64,000 nt of DNA. It comes from Eubacterium sp. MSJ-21. GTDB taxonomy: Bacteria > Bacillota > Clostridia > Lachnospirales > Lachnospiraceae. The notes beneath the pieces were generated by a model. The model worked only from the letters and a program-made list of their open reading frames with translations. It made no database searches and was not told the origin of the DNA. Shown here in pieces: positions 18,239 to 27,546 of the stretch. Numbering within the stretch: the stretch's first letter is position 1; each line of letters opens with the position of its first letter. Where the stretch lies: the NCBI RefSeq assembly GCF_018918185.1, contig NZ_JAHLPZ010000009.1, forward strand, positions 1 through 64,000, given 5' to 3'. The position numbers and the translations under genes are program-made.

Positions 18239-19069
18239 ATGAAGCTAGAACGATTAAGTGAGAATCAGATACGTTGCACACTTTATAAGTCAGACTTGGC
18301 AGATAAGGAACTTCATTTGACGGAATTAGCGTATGGAACAGAGAAAGCAAAAGAACTGTTCCGGGAACTGATGCAGCAGGCATCCAGTGAGTTAGGATTT
18401 GAAGTGGATAATGTTCCGCTTATGATAGAAGCAATACCTGTATCGCCAGAGTGTTTGATTCTGGTTATTACAAAAGTTGAGGACCCGGAGGAACTTGATA
18501 CAAGATTTTCCAGATTCACGCGTCCATCCGATGTGGAAGATGTTTATGATGAGGATGAGGATGACGACGAAAATGATGGCGGACTTGGATTGATTGATGA
18601 GTCAGAAGATGAGTCAATGGCGGAGAACAATCCGGTAAATGGATTACTGAAGGCAATCGGAGGTCTGGCAGAAGATTTAAGTGGTCTGATGAGCGGCAAG
18701 GGTGTAAAATCTGTACAGTCAGGTTCCGATGCATCAGATCGAAGAACAGAGATTCAGCAGCCAGTGGAACAGCCGGAGATTTTCCGTATCTATGCATTCA
18801 AGAATCTGGATCAGGTTATCTTATCCGCGAAACTGGTAAGGGATATTTATGACAGTGAGAATTCGCTGTATAAGAATCCGCGAGACAGTCATTTCTATCT
18901 CTATATGACGAAGGATAAGAATACGGATAATGAGTTTGTGAAGACCTGTAATCTGCTTGGCGAATATAGTAGCCGGGTACGTGCAACCTATGCGACACCA
19001 AGTCATATGCGTGAGCATTATAAATTGATTATAGATGCGAATGCATTGCAGACGCTTGCAAAGCTGTAA
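18239..19069 (+). CDS. mecA: MecA-type adaptor protein for ClpC
   Basis: 276 residues. The N-terminal domain (MKLERLSENQIRCTLYKSDL, then ELAYGTEKAKELFRELMQQA) and the C-terminal domain (IFRIYAFKNLDQVI ... FYLYMTKD ... LLGEYSS) match MecA, which targets substrates such as ComK to the ClpCP protease. A long acidic linker (DVYDEDEDDDENDGG) joins them. Start at ATG 18239 with AAGGAG 9 bases before it. Single gene with its own promoter and a shared terminator with tkt. Confidence 0.9.
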   Translation: MKLERLSENQIRCTLYKSDLADKELHLTELAYGTEKAKELFRELMQQASSELGFEVDNVPLMIEAIPVSPECLILVITKVEDPEELDTRFSRFTRPSDVEDVYDEDEDDDENDGGLGLIDESEDESMAENNPVNGLLKAIGGLAEDLSGLMSGKGVKSVQSGSDASDRRTEIQQPVEQPEIFRIYAFKNLDQVILSAKLVRDIYDSENSLYKNPRDSHFYLYMTKDKNTDNEFVKTCNLLGEYSSRVRATYATPSHMREHYKLIIDANALQTLAKL

Positions 19070-19138
19070 ACTCACAGGACTGTATCCGGACAGAATGGAT
19101 ATCCGGATATAGAGATATTAAGAAAATAAAATGAAAAT

Positions 19139-19177
19139 AAAAGATCATCGACGTTGTTATGACATCGATGATCTTTT
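19139..19177. terminator. Bidirectional terminator between mecA and tkt
   Basis: AAAAGATCATCGA (19139-19151) pairs with TCGATGATCTTTT (19165-19177); A- and T-runs on both sides. Another dyad (ATCCGGA/TCCGGAT, about 19084-19108) lies just upstream. Confidence 0.88.
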
Positions 19178-19187
19178 TGCATTCAGG

Positions 19188-21179
19188 TTAGTTCAATGTT
19201 TTCTTTACGGCTGCAACAACTGCATCCTTTGTAATGCCGAAATGCTCGAAGAGCTGGTTGCCCGGTGCAGAAGCACCAAAGGACTTCATTCCAACGAACG
19301 CACCGTTGATACCGATGTATTTGCCCCATCCGAACTCCGAGAGTGCCTCGACACCAACTCTGGCTGTTATGTTCTTTGGAAGAACGGCATCTTTATACTC
19401 ATCTGGCTGATCTTCAAACAAATCCATACATGGCATGCTGACAACACGCACATCAATATTCTCGGCTGCAAGCTCTTTCTTCGCTTCGACAGCAAGAGAG
19501 ACTTCCGAACCGGTCGCGATGATAATAGCATCCGGTGTATCTTTCGTGGAATCCTCTAAGATGTACCCACCCTTCAATGCTTCCTGGCTGCTGCCATCTA
19601 ACTGTGGCAGATTCTGTCTGGAGAGAACCAGAGCGGTTGGTGCATCTTTCTTGTTTGTTGCAAAGTACCATGCGGCTGCACACTCAGTTGCATCTGCCGG
19701 ACGATATACATAGAAGTTCGGCATAGCACGGAGCATAGCAAGTTGCTCGATTGGCTCATGCGTTGGGCCATCCTCGCCGACACCGATACTGTCATGTGTC
19801 AATACATAAGTAAGAGGTACGCCCATCAGAGCGGAAAGTCTTGCCATTGGTTTTACATAATCGCTGAATACGAAAAATGTAGAGACGAATGGACGTAAAC
19901 CACCGTGCAGAGCAATACCGTTTCCGATTGCTGCCATCGCGATCTCACGGATACCAAAGTGGATGTTCTTGCCAAGCGGATTCTCCTTGGAGAAATCGCC
20001 GGCATCTTTCATATTTGTCTTGGTAGATGGAGCAAGGTCTGCAGCACCACCAAACATATTCGGAACAACATTGTTGATAATATTCAAAAGCTTTCCGGAT
20101 ACATTTCTGGTTGCTTCCGGCTTGTCGAAAGAGTTCCAGAACTCGTCCAAGTCATACAGACATTTTGCATTGTCGGTGTTGTGGTAGTTGTCCCACAGCT
20201 CCTTCATCTCTGGGTATGCCTTGCAGTAGTCTGCAAATAATACATTCCATGCATCCTCAACCGTTGCCTTCTCCTCAGCAAGCTTGGCAAAATGATCGTA
20301 GACATCCTGATCTAATACGAAAGGACCGTTGTCTGCGATACCAAGGTTTGCACGAAGGGCTGCAACGTTCTCAACACCGAGTGGCTCGCCGTGTGCACTT
20401 GCTTTGCCTTCCTTGGCAGGACAGCCAGCACCGATCTTCGTCTTGATCTCAATCATGGAAGGTCTGCCTTTTTCTGCCTTGGCGGCTTCAATTGCCTTGC
20501 CGATAGCATCTAAGTCATTTCCGTCCTCAACAAGCTGGGTGTGGAAACCGAAGGACTCAAAACGCTGCCTTACGTTCTCACGGAACGCGATGTTTGTGTT
20601 ACCCTCGATTGAAATATTGTTGGAATCATATAATACGATCAGCTTCTCCAGACCAAGTGTGCCTGCGAGTGAGAATGCTTCGTAGCTGATACCTTCCATC
20701 ATACAGCCATCGCCACCAAGTACATACGTATAGTGGTCAACAACCGGGAAGTTCTCCTTGTTAAAGGTTGCGGCAAGATGCTTTTCTGCCATTGCCATAC
20801 CAACTGCCATTGCCATACCGGCGCCAAGTGGACCGGTTGTAGCTTCTACGCCAACGGTGTGACCATATTCCGGATGCCCCGGTGTCTTGGAACCAAGCTG
20901 ACGGAAGTTCTTCATATCCTCAATTGTGATACCGTAACCGAAGAAGTGAAGCAGGGAATATAACAGGGCGGAGCCATGTCCACCGGACAGAATGAAACGG
21001 TCGCGGTTTTCCCATTTTGGATCCTTCGGATTGTGGTTCATGTGGTTTGCCCACAGCTCATATGCCATAGGCGCAGAACCAAGTGGAAGTCCCGGATGAC
21101 CGGAGTTTGCCTTCTGGATGGCATCTGCAGCAAGCACACGAATGGAATTTACGGATTTTGTGTCAATTGCACTACTCAT
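19188..21179 (-). CDS. tkt: Transketolase
   Basis: 663 residues, full-length ThDP enzyme of the pentose phosphate pathway that moves two-carbon units between ketoses and aldoses. Visible are the N-terminal [18 protein letters not shown], the ThDP motif [13 protein letters not shown]...DSNNISIEG, the central [13 protein letters not shown] and the Pyr-domain [14 protein letters not shown]. The start is ATG at 21179; an in-frame TTG at 21185 sits closer to GAGGAG and would add two residues. Confidence 0.96.
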   Translation of the reverse strand: MSSAIDTKSVNSIRVLAADAIQKANSGHPGLPLGSAPMAYELWANHMNHNPKDPKWENRDRFILSGGHGSALLYSLLHFFGYGITIEDMKNFRQLGSKTPGHPEYGHTVGVEATTGPLGAGMAMAVGMAMAEKHLAATFNKENFPVVDHYTYVLGGDGCMMEGISYEAFSLAGTLGLEKLIVLYDSNNISIEGNTNIAFRENVRQRFESFGFHTQLVEDGNDLDAIGKAIEAAKAEKGRPSMIEIKTKIGAGCPAKEGKASAHGEPLGVENVAALRANLGIADNGPFVLDQDVYDHFAKLAEEKATVEDAWNVLFADYCKAYPEMKELWDNYHNTDNAKCLYDLDEFWNSFDKPEATRNVSGKLLNIINNVVPNMFGGAADLAPSTKTNMKDAGDFSKENPLGKNIHFGIREIAMAAIGNGIALHGGLRPFVSTFFVFSDYVKPMARLSALMGVPLTYVLTHDSIGVGEDGPTHEPIEQLAMLRAMPNFYVYRPADATECAAAWYFATNKKDAPTALVLSRQNLPQLDGSSQEALKGGYILEDSTKDTPDAIIIATGSEVSLAVEAKKELAAENIDVRVVSMPCMDLFEDQPDEYKDAVLPKNITARVGVEALSEFGWGKYIGINGAFVGMKSFGASAPGNQLFEHFGITKDAVVAAVKKTLN

Positions 21180-21215
21180 GTTCAATGCTCTCCTCTAAAT
21201 AAGTTTCTTGTATGA

Positions 21216-22058
21216 TTAATTTCTGTTCGCACGTGCCAGAATCTTCATGATACGCAGGAACAGGTTTACGATATCCAAATACAACTCAGAAGCGGAATCA
21301 ATCGCGTTATCTACGGTCTTCTCAATCGCGTTTGCTTTTGCCCAGTCATAGCCGACATACAGGCAGAAGATTGCGACAACAACATAGTCGATGATGCCAA
21401 GGCTTGCACCTGCAATCAGCATGATTGCTTCAACAACGACGGTTATAAGCAGAGTGATTCCGAGTGTTCTTCCCATGCTTAAAAAGAAATCCGGGTAGAT
21501 GGAAGAAATAATCATCATCACAAGTGTTACAGCAGCTGTAATACCGAATGCAGCTGCAACTACCATGTTGTATCCGATCGCACTATACAAGGTTACAGAT
21601 ACGGCGATAACCATACCGATTGGAACAACCATCAGATTGTATCCGATAAAGCTGACAACCGGATTGTCAGATTTGCGAACCATAAACGTACCGGCGATGG
21701 CGAGAATGAAATACCCGATGTAAAAGGCAATCGGATTCGTCAGCACAAAGCTGACAATCGAATCACCGAAGACGGCGGTCATAATCGCGTTAATGATGAA
21801 ACCATACAGCAGTACTCCGCCGATAACCAGATTGTACATCTCGCTGGAAATGATCTTTGCGGATGAACCATAGCCGGCATTGTAGCTGTTATTATAACCA
21901 CTGTTGTAATCATACCCTGCATTATTGTATTGATACTGGTTATTGTATTGATAGTTATACTGGTTATTATCCTGATAATTGTACTGGTTATTGTAATTAT
22001 TATAACCGTTGTTGGAGCCATTAGTATAGCCGTTGTTATAATCGTTATTGTATGACAT
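21216..22058 (-). CDS. Bax inhibitor-1/YccA family membrane protein with Asn/Tyr-rich N-terminus
   Basis: 280 residues. Residues 1-65 are a low-complexity cytoplasmic segment almost made of Asn, Tyr, Gln and Gly (repeats of NNGYNNYNNQYNY). The rest has seven hydrophobic helices of the Bax1-I family, ending with the conserved YDWAKANAIEK and ELYLDIVNLFLRIMKIL. BI-1 relatives such as BsYetJ are pH-dependent calcium leak channels; that role here is inferred from family only. Gene stands alone between tkt and the DUF1858 gene. Confidence 0.88.
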   Translation of the reverse strand: MSYNNDYNNGYTNGSNNGYNNYNNQYNYQDNNQYNYQYNNQYQYNNAGYDYNSGYNNSYNAGYGSSAKIISSEMYNLVIGGVLLYGFIINAIMTAVFGDSIVSFVLTNPIAFYIGYFILAIAGTFMVRKSDNPVVSFIGYNLMVVPIGMVIAVSVTLYSAIGYNMVVAAAFGITAAVTLVMMIISSIYPDFFLSMGRTLGITLLITVVVEAIMLIAGASLGIIDYVVVAIFCLYVGYDWAKANAIEKTVDNAIDSASELYLDIVNLFLRIMKILARANRN

Positions 22059-22122
22059 AAGATTACCCCCTTTTCAAAAAGATACCATGACAGGCAGTTT
22101 TCCTGCCTGCCATGTATGTTAT

Positions 22123-22341
22123 TTATGCATTTGCCTCTTTCTTGGCAAGATATGCGTTGATGTCAGCAATAACTTCGTCGCAATTCATGCCATGAACCAT
22201 GCATGCTTCCTCAAGGCTTTCCATAGCTGCGGATGGACATCCGACGCAGTGCATACCGGCTGCCATAAGGATAGCGGCATTGCCTGGATCAACCTCGATA
22301 ATCTCGTGAATTAACATAGATTTATCAATCTGTTTTGCCAT
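22123..22341 (-). CDS. DUF1858 domain protein
   Basis: 72 residues: [20 protein letters not shown], then the redox-type motif [18 protein letters not shown] with CxxC. The DUF1858 family (hybrid-cluster-associated disulfide domain) is thought to take part in redox or metal handling. Start at ATG 22341, chosen for AAGGAGG 9 bases upstream; a longer frame to 22383 starts with a basic stretch unlike the family. Confidence 0.9.
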   Translation of the reverse strand: MAKQIDKSMLIHEIIEVDPGNAAILMAAGMHCVGCPSAAMESLEEACMVHGMNCDEVIADINAYLAKKEANA

Positions 22342-22484
22342 AATATAAGACCTCCTTATTCTTCTGTTTCGCTCTTTTCGCAAAACACAACTAAGTATAA
22401 CATATAATAAAGAAAAAATCTATGGTAAAATCCGTTTAATAATGGTATAGTATAAATAGCTATGCGAAGGAAAAGGTAGGACAA

Positions 22485-23114
22485 ATGAAGGGTATTTTTC
22501 TGACGATGGAGGGACCGGATGGTTCCGGCAAGACAACGCAGATTTTGAAATTAAAAGAGCATCTGATGCAGCACGGTTACGAGGAGGTTGTCGTGACAAG
22601 AGAACCGGGTGGAACGGTGATCAGTGAAGCGGTCCGCGGGATTTTGTTAAACAGGGAGTATGCAGAGATGGATGACCGCACAGAGGCTTTGCTTTATGCG
22701 GCGGCGCGTGCACAGCTTGTGGCACAGGTGATCCGGCCGGCACTTGCTGCCGGGAAGGCTGTGATCAGTGATCGTTTCGTGGATTCCTCGGCGGTCTACC
22801 AAGGTATGGCGCGTGGGCTTGGTGTGGAGAGAATCTATGAATTAAACGGATTTGCAATGCAGGATATCTGGCCGGATCTGACGATTCATCTGGATCTTCC
22901 GGCGGAGGTAGGACTTGCCCGTGCGAAATCACGCGCAGAGCTGGACCGGATGGAAGCGCAATCTACCGCCTTTCATGAGAAGGTGGCACAGGGATACCGT
23001 GATCTTGCGGCACTTGCCCCGGAACGCATTGTGACAATCGATGCCACACAGGACATCGAGACAATCCATGCAGTAATCGTAGAAAAAGTCGAGAAACTGC
23101 TTGCCACAAGGTAA
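22485..23114 (+). CDS. tmk: Thymidylate kinase
   Basis: Phosphorylates dTMP to dTDP. 209 residues with P-loop EGPDGSGKTTQ, TREPGG, DRFVDSSAVYQG and the LID region RAKSRAELDRME. First gene of the tmk-yaaR-holB-ricT cluster conserved in Firmicutes; here a palindromic element of 294 bases separates it from yaaR and the small yaaQ gene found in bacilli is absent. Confidence 0.95.
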   Translation: MKGIFLTMEGPDGSGKTTQILKLKEHLMQHGYEEVVVTREPGGTVISEAVRGILLNREYAEMDDRTEALLYAAARAQLVAQVIRPALAAGKAVISDRFVDSSAVYQGMARGLGVERIYELNGFAMQDIWPDLTIHLDLPAEVGLARAKSRAELDRMEAQSTAFHEKVAQGYRDLAALAPERIVTIDATQDIETIHAVIVEKVEKLLATR

Positions 23115-23144
23115 GCTGCAACGAAACTTGACGGGAAGCAGATG

Positions 23145-23438
23145 GATAATTACGAAACTACGAGTGTGTCGATTGAATATGTTTTGATACTGATTCGTGA
23201 AATATGCATATGTTTGAAATTTAGAAGTTCTTAGTGCTCTGTGGTTTGTCAGCAATGATTGAACACGACGTTCAATCAAGCTGTCATTGAGCCATGGATG
23301 GCGAATTGACAGCGGTTGCGTACGGAATGAAAAACAATATATCAGAGCACTTAGAACTTCTTGATTTCAAGACATCGCATATAGAATGAATCAGTATTAA
23401 AATATATGCATTAGAAAAAATGATGTTTCGTAATTATC
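23145..23438. repeat. 294-bp palindromic element with 14-bp terminal inverted repeats
   Basis: Ends are a perfect 14-bp inverted repeat, GATAATTACGAAAC (23145-23158) and GTTTCGTAATTATC (23425-23438). The arms stay complementary inward for about 95 bases, including ATACTGATTC/GAATCAGTAT and an 18/19 match of AGAAGTTCTTAGTGCTCTG (23223-23241) to 23343-23361. The centre has two nested hairpins: GATTGAAC/GTTCAATC (23257-23277) and GCTGTCA/TGACAGC (23280-23314). No gene is present. It looks like a miniature transposable element or a structured RNA. Confidence 0.75.
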
Positions 23439-23460
23439 GCATGAGAAAGGAGGAGAGTAA

Positions 23461-23907
23461 GTGGACAACAATGTGAAGATCAGCCAACTGCAGCAATTGA
23501 CGCAGATGGAAGCACCGAAAAGCCAGAAGGCGATGGATGAAGAGTTCAAGTTTACTCTCATCCGCAACATAGATAAGGCCGATCTGAAAGAAAAACTGAC
23601 CGGACTGATGAAGGATATCGAGGAGCAGGGCGAGAAGATTGCCAAGCACATGGATATCAAGGATATGAAGAAATATCGCACCTCTATCAAAGAATTCATG
23701 AATGAGGTTGCAGCAAATGCACATGAGTTTTCAAGAGAAAATTTTCTGGACCGCCGTGGCAGACACCGGGTGTATGGAATTATCCGGCAGGTGGATAAAA
23801 ACCTTGATGATCTGGCACAGGAACTGATGAAGGATGAGAAAGATCATCTCGCAATTCTCGGTAAGATCGATGATATCCGCGGATTGCTGATTGATATATC
23901 AACGTAA
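23461..23907 (+). CDS. yaaR: YaaR family (DUF327) protein
   Basis: 148 residues, all-helical, beginning at GTG 23461 with AGGAGG upstream. The motif [22 protein letters not shown] and the C-terminal [20 protein letters not shown] are typical of DUF327/YaaR. Its position before holB and ricT matches bacilli and clostridia. Molecular role unknown. Confidence 0.88.
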   Translation: MDNNVKISQLQQLTQMEAPKSQKAMDEEFKFTLIRNIDKADLKEKLTGLMKDIEEQGEKIAKHMDIKDMKKYRTSIKEFMNEVAANAHEFSRENFLDRRGRHRVYGIIRQVDKNLDDLAQELMKDEKDHLAILGKIDDIRGLLIDIST

Positions 23908-23935
23908 ATGAATAAAAAGAAAGTGAGGGAACGCT

Positions 23936-24937
23936 ATGGGATTTAAAGGAATAGTGGGCCACGAGGACATAATTGCACATTTTAAGAGCAGTATTGAAAC
24001 CGGAAATGTCGGTCATGCGTATATTATAAGCGGTGATGCCGGCAGCGGTAAAAAAGCACTTGCTTACGCATTTGCGGAGACGCTGGAGTGTGAGGCAGGC
24101 GGTACAGAAGCCTGTGGAACCTGCCAGTCCTGCTTGCAGGTTTCAACCGGAAATTACCCGGATATTATAACGGTTACGCATGAAAAGCCAAACCTGATTT
24201 CGGTCGATGAGATTCGTGACCAGCTCATAAATACAATTGATATCAAGCCATATAAGGGAAAATACAAAATATACATTATCCCGGATGCGGAGCTTCTGAA
24301 TGTTCAGGCGCAGAATGCAATGCTAAAAACGATTGAGGAACCGCCGGCCTATGCAGTGATTTTACTGCTTACGACCAATCTGGATAAACTGCTTGAAACG
24401 GTGCAGTCACGTTGTCTGAAGTTACAGACAAAACCAATCCGGGAGCGGGATGTGCTGTCGTATCTGACAAATGTGATGGGGCTGACAAAAGAGAAAGCAT
24501 ATTTCTGCCTGGATTTCGCACAGGGAAATCTTGGAAAGGCAATCAAGCTTGCAGGCAATGACGAGTATGCGGCGATTGTTGACTCGGTTGTTGGTGTATT
24601 GGCGCATATCGATGAGATGGACGTTGAGACACTTGGAAAAGCAGTCAAGGATATCGAGCAGTTTAAGATGTCCATGAATGATTATATGGATTTGATGATG
24701 ATGTGGTACCGGGATGCCATGATGCTGAAGGTAACCGGGAATGTCGATAAAATTTTGTTCAAACATGAGTTTTCAACCTTGAAAAAGCAGGCTGGAAAGC
24801 TGACATTTAAGAGCATCGAGGACAAGATTGATGCGATTGCAAAGGCGGAGCAGAGACTGCTTGCCAACGCGAATTTTGAAGTGACAATCGAACTGTTGCT
24901 TCTGACTTTAAAAGAGGAGGCATCGGCTGAAGAATGA
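23936..24937 (+). CDS. holB: DNA polymerase III delta' subunit
   Basis: 333-residue clamp-loader subunit. AAA+ domain with SGDAGSGKKALAYAFAE, where the usual P-loop Ser/Thr after Lys is replaced by Lys, a C4 zinc module (about residues 56-72: CEAGGTEACGTCQSC), the delta' segment NAMLKTIEEPPAYAVILL and sensor LLTTNLDKLLETVQSRC. It loads the sliding clamp with DnaX. The stop overlaps the ricT start by 4 bases. Confidence 0.92.
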   Translation: MGFKGIVGHEDIIAHFKSSIETGNVGHAYIISGDAGSGKKALAYAFAETLECEAGGTEACGTCQSCLQVSTGNYPDIITVTHEKPNLISVDEIRDQLINTIDIKPYKGKYKIYIIPDAELLNVQAQNAMLKTIEEPPAYAVILLLTTNLDKLLETVQSRCLKLQTKPIRERDVLSYLTNVMGLTKEKAYFCLDFAQGNLGKAIKLAGNDEYAAIVDSVVGVLAHIDEMDVETLGKAVKDIEQFKMSMNDYMDLMMMWYRDAMMLKVTGNVDKILFKHEFSTLKKQAGKLTFKSIEDKIDAIAKAEQRLLANANFEVTIELLLLTLKEEASAEE

Positions 24938-25878
24938 AAGAAGTAATCGGAGTTCGTTTCCGCGAGAACGGAAAGATATATTTTTTTAATCCGCTGAATT
25001 ATAAGATTGATCCGGGCAGATATGTTATTGTGGAGACTCAGCATGGCGTGGAGTTTGGAAAGGTTGTGCTTGGATGCAGAGAGGTGGATGAGACGAAGCT
25101 GCAGGGCGAGTTAAAGCCGATCATCCGGATCGCAACCGAGGCGGATGAGAAAAAGCATGCAGAGAATCTGGAAAAAAATAAAAAGGCAATGGTCATCTGT
25201 AAGGAAAAGATCGAAAAGCGTGGTCTCGAGATGAAGCTGATCGGAGCCGAGTACTCGTTTGATAACAGTAAGGTGCTGTTTTATTTTACTGCAGATGGCA
25301 GAGTGGATTTCCGCGAGCTGGTCAAAGATCTGGCAGCGGTGTTCAAGACACGTATCGAGCTGCGTCAGGTAGGTGTCCGCGATGAGACAAAGATTCTTGG
25401 CGGCATCGGTATCTGTGGCAGACGGCTTTGCTGTAATGCACATCTGTCTGAATTCGGACCGGTTTCCATCAAGATGGCGAAAGAGCAGAATCTGTCATTG
25501 AATCCGGGGAAAATCTCCGGTGTGTGTGGTAGATTGATGTGTTGCCTGTCCCATGAACAGGAAACTTATGAATATTTGAACAAAAAGCTGCCAAATGTTG
25601 GTGATGTGGTTCGGACTTTTGACGGAAAAACCGGAGAGGTAACTGCAGTCAGTGTCCTTCGTCAGAAGGTAAAGCTGAAGGTGGCCCAGGAAGATGACAC
25701 ATTTGAAATAGAAGAGTATAAGGTTGATGAAATCCGCTTTAAACCGAGGAAAAAAGGTGGACCGAAGAGCAACGGCCATGGCAAGAAAGGTGGCAATGAC
25801 GGTTCAGCTGAGAAAGAACTGAAGGAACTGGAGAACCTGGAACGCAAGGAAGGAAAGTCAAAGCTCGATGAGGACTAG
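24934..25878 (+). CDS. ricT: RicT/YaaT (PSP1 domain) protein
   Basis: 314 residues with the PSP1 C-terminal core: ICGRRLCCNAHLSEFGPVSI and ISGVCGRLMCCLSHEQETY, the Cys-rich pair that binds iron-sulfur in the B. subtilis RicAFT complex. That complex acts on phosphorelay, competence and RNase Y-dependent mRNA maturation. Residues after 275 are a Lys/Gly/Glu-rich tail. Overlaps both neighbours. No ricA or ricF is seen in this window. Confidence 0.93.
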   Translation: MKEVIGVRFRENGKIYFFNPLNYKIDPGRYVIVETQHGVEFGKVVLGCREVDETKLQGELKPIIRIATEADEKKHAENLEKNKKAMVICKEKIEKRGLEMKLIGAEYSFDNSKVLFYFTADGRVDFRELVKDLAAVFKTRIELRQVGVRDETKILGGIGICGRRLCCNAHLSEFGPVSIKMAKEQNLSLNPGKISGVCGRLMCCLSHEQETYEYLNKKLPNVGDVVRTFDGKTGEVTAVSVLRQKVKLKVAQEDDTFEIEEYKVDEIRFKPRKKGGPKSNGHGKKGGNDGSAEKELKELENLERKEGKSKLDED

Positions 25879-26626
25879 TGACGAGAAAGAGAAGTGGCTG
25901 AAACCGGGAGAGCGTATCGATGATCTGCAATGCCGGGGCTATGATATTATCCAGAACAAAGATGTGTTCTGTTTCGGTATGGATGCGGTATTGCTTGCGG
26001 ATTTTGCATCAGGAGCTCCTGATGGTTCTGTGATCGATCTTGGAACCGGGACAGGTGTGATCCCGATGTTGATGCAGGCGCGTGGTAAGGGCAGACATTT
26101 TACCGGACTTGAGGTGCAGGCGTACAGTGCAGATATGGCGAGGCGCAGTGTACAGATGAACCGGCTGGAGACAGACATTTCGATTGTGGAAGGCGATATG
26201 CGTCGGGTACGGGAGCTTTTCAGACCGGGAAGTTTTTCTGCAGTTACAAGCAATCCGCCGTATATTAAGGGAAACCATGGGCTGGAGAATGAGAATTCTC
26301 CTAAGAATATTGCACGGCATGAGATACTGATGGAACTGGAGGACGTGGTAAAGGCAGCGGCATATCTGCTCGCAGAGGGCGGGACATTTGCTATGGTGCA
26401 TAAGCCGTTCCGGCTGGCGGAGATCATACGTCTGATGTCGGAGTACCGGATTGAACCGAAGCGTATGTGTATGGTTCAGCCGTATGCAGACAAGGAACCA
26501 AATATGGTTTTGATTGAAGGAAATAAAGGTGGTCGGACGATGCTCAAGGTAGAGCCGGCACTTGTTGTATATAACAAGGGTGGTTCCTATACTGAGGATC
26601 TGCTGACGCGATATGGAGACAGATAA
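25868..26626 (+). CDS. tRNA1(Val) (adenine-N6)-methyltransferase-like protein
   Basis: 252 residues; SAM-dependent Rossmann methyltransferase of the YabB/TrmN6 group: VIDLGTGTGVIPMLMQARGKG (SAM-binding) and SNPPYIKG (the N6-adenine NPPY motif). FSAVTSNPPY and MVHKPFRLAEIIRLM are typical. Its gene overlaps ricT by 11 bases and abuts rsmI, the order known from bacilli (yabB-yazA-rsmI), with the GIY-YIG gene yazA missing. Confidence 0.9.
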   Translation: MRTSDEKEKWLKPGERIDDLQCRGYDIIQNKDVFCFGMDAVLLADFASGAPDGSVIDLGTGTGVIPMLMQARGKGRHFTGLEVQAYSADMARRSVQMNRLETDISIVEGDMRRVRELFRPGSFSAVTSNPPYIKGNHGLENENSPKNIARHEILMELEDVVKAAAYLLAEGGTFAMVHKPFRLAEIIRLMSEYRIEPKRMCMVQPYADKEPNMVLIEGNKGGRTMLKVEPALVVYNKGGSYTEDLLTRYGDR

Positions 26627-27463
26627 ATGGCAGGAACATTGTATTTGATCGCAACGCCGATCGGCAATCTGGAGGATATGACTTACCGGGCGGTGCGGCT
26701 GCTTGGCGAGGTAGATCTGATCGCAGCGGAGGATACGAGAAACAGTATCAAGCTGCTTAATCATTTCGATATAAAAACGCCAATGACAAGCTATCATGAA
26801 CATAACAAATACGAGAAGGCACAGGTGCTTGTAGGGAAGCTTCTGGAGGGAATGAATATTGCAGTGATCACGGATGCCGGAACACCGGGGATCTCTGATC
26901 CCGGAGAGGAAATTACGAAGCAGTGCTATGAGGCAGGAATTAAGGTTGTTCCGGTGCCGGGGGCATGTGCGGCGGTCAATGCGCTGATTGCATCTGGGCA
27001 GGCAACCAGACGGTTTGCGTTCGAAGCGTTTTTGCCAATGGATAAAAAAGAACGGCAGGCGGTGCTTGCAGAGCTTGCGCGGGAGACGCGCACGATGGTT
27101 GTCTATGAGGCACCGCACCGGTTGAAGAAGACGTTACAGGAGCTGCTTAGCGTACTGGGGGATCGTTCGATTACGGTTTGCCGGGAAATCACGAAGAAGC
27201 ATGAGACATTCTGGAAAACGACGCTGCAGGACGCATGCGGTTTCTATGCGGGAGAAGAACCGAAGGGGGAATGTATTCTTGTCATAGAGGGATTATCGCG
27301 TGAAGAGATTGAAAAAGAAGCACAGCGTAGATGGGATTCGATGAGTATTGAGGAACATTTGCAGATGTATGTAGATCAGGGGATTGAGAAGAAAGAGGCG
27401 ATGAAACTGGTTGCAAAAGACCGTGGCATTCCGAAACGGGATGTGTATGCGGCAAGTCTGTGA
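26627..27463 (+). CDS. rsmI: 16S rRNA (cytidine(1402)-2'-O)-methyltransferase
   Basis: 278 residues of the SAM tetrapyrrole-methylase fold: YLIATPIGNLEDMTYRA, AAEDTRNSIKLLNHF, VITDAGTPGISDPG and VPVPGACAAVNALIASG. Methylates C1402 in the ribosomal decoding centre. It begins directly after the stop of the upstream methyltransferase. Confidence 0.96.
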   Translation: MAGTLYLIATPIGNLEDMTYRAVRLLGEVDLIAAEDTRNSIKLLNHFDIKTPMTSYHEHNKYEKAQVLVGKLLEGMNIAVITDAGTPGISDPGEEITKQCYEAGIKVVPVPGACAAVNALIASGQATRRFAFEAFLPMDKKERQAVLAELARETRTMVVYEAPHRLKKTLQELLSVLGDRSITVCREITKKHETFWKTTLQDACGFYAGEEPKGECILVIEGLSREEIEKEAQRRWDSMSIEEHLQMYVDQGIEKKEAMKLVAKDRGIPKRDVYAASL

Positions 27464-27546
27464 TACCGGCACATCAGGAAGAAAATATTCGGTCTGAGAG
27501 CAGAAAAAGGAGGAAGGCTGCTGTATAGTGCGTACAGCCGATTCGT

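Noticed and set aside
26009-27118. 369-codon open frame on the minus strand opposite the methyltransferase and rsmI genes
   Set aside because: It is the antisense shadow of two well-supported genes, with Cys/His/Arg-rich composition and no ribosome site.
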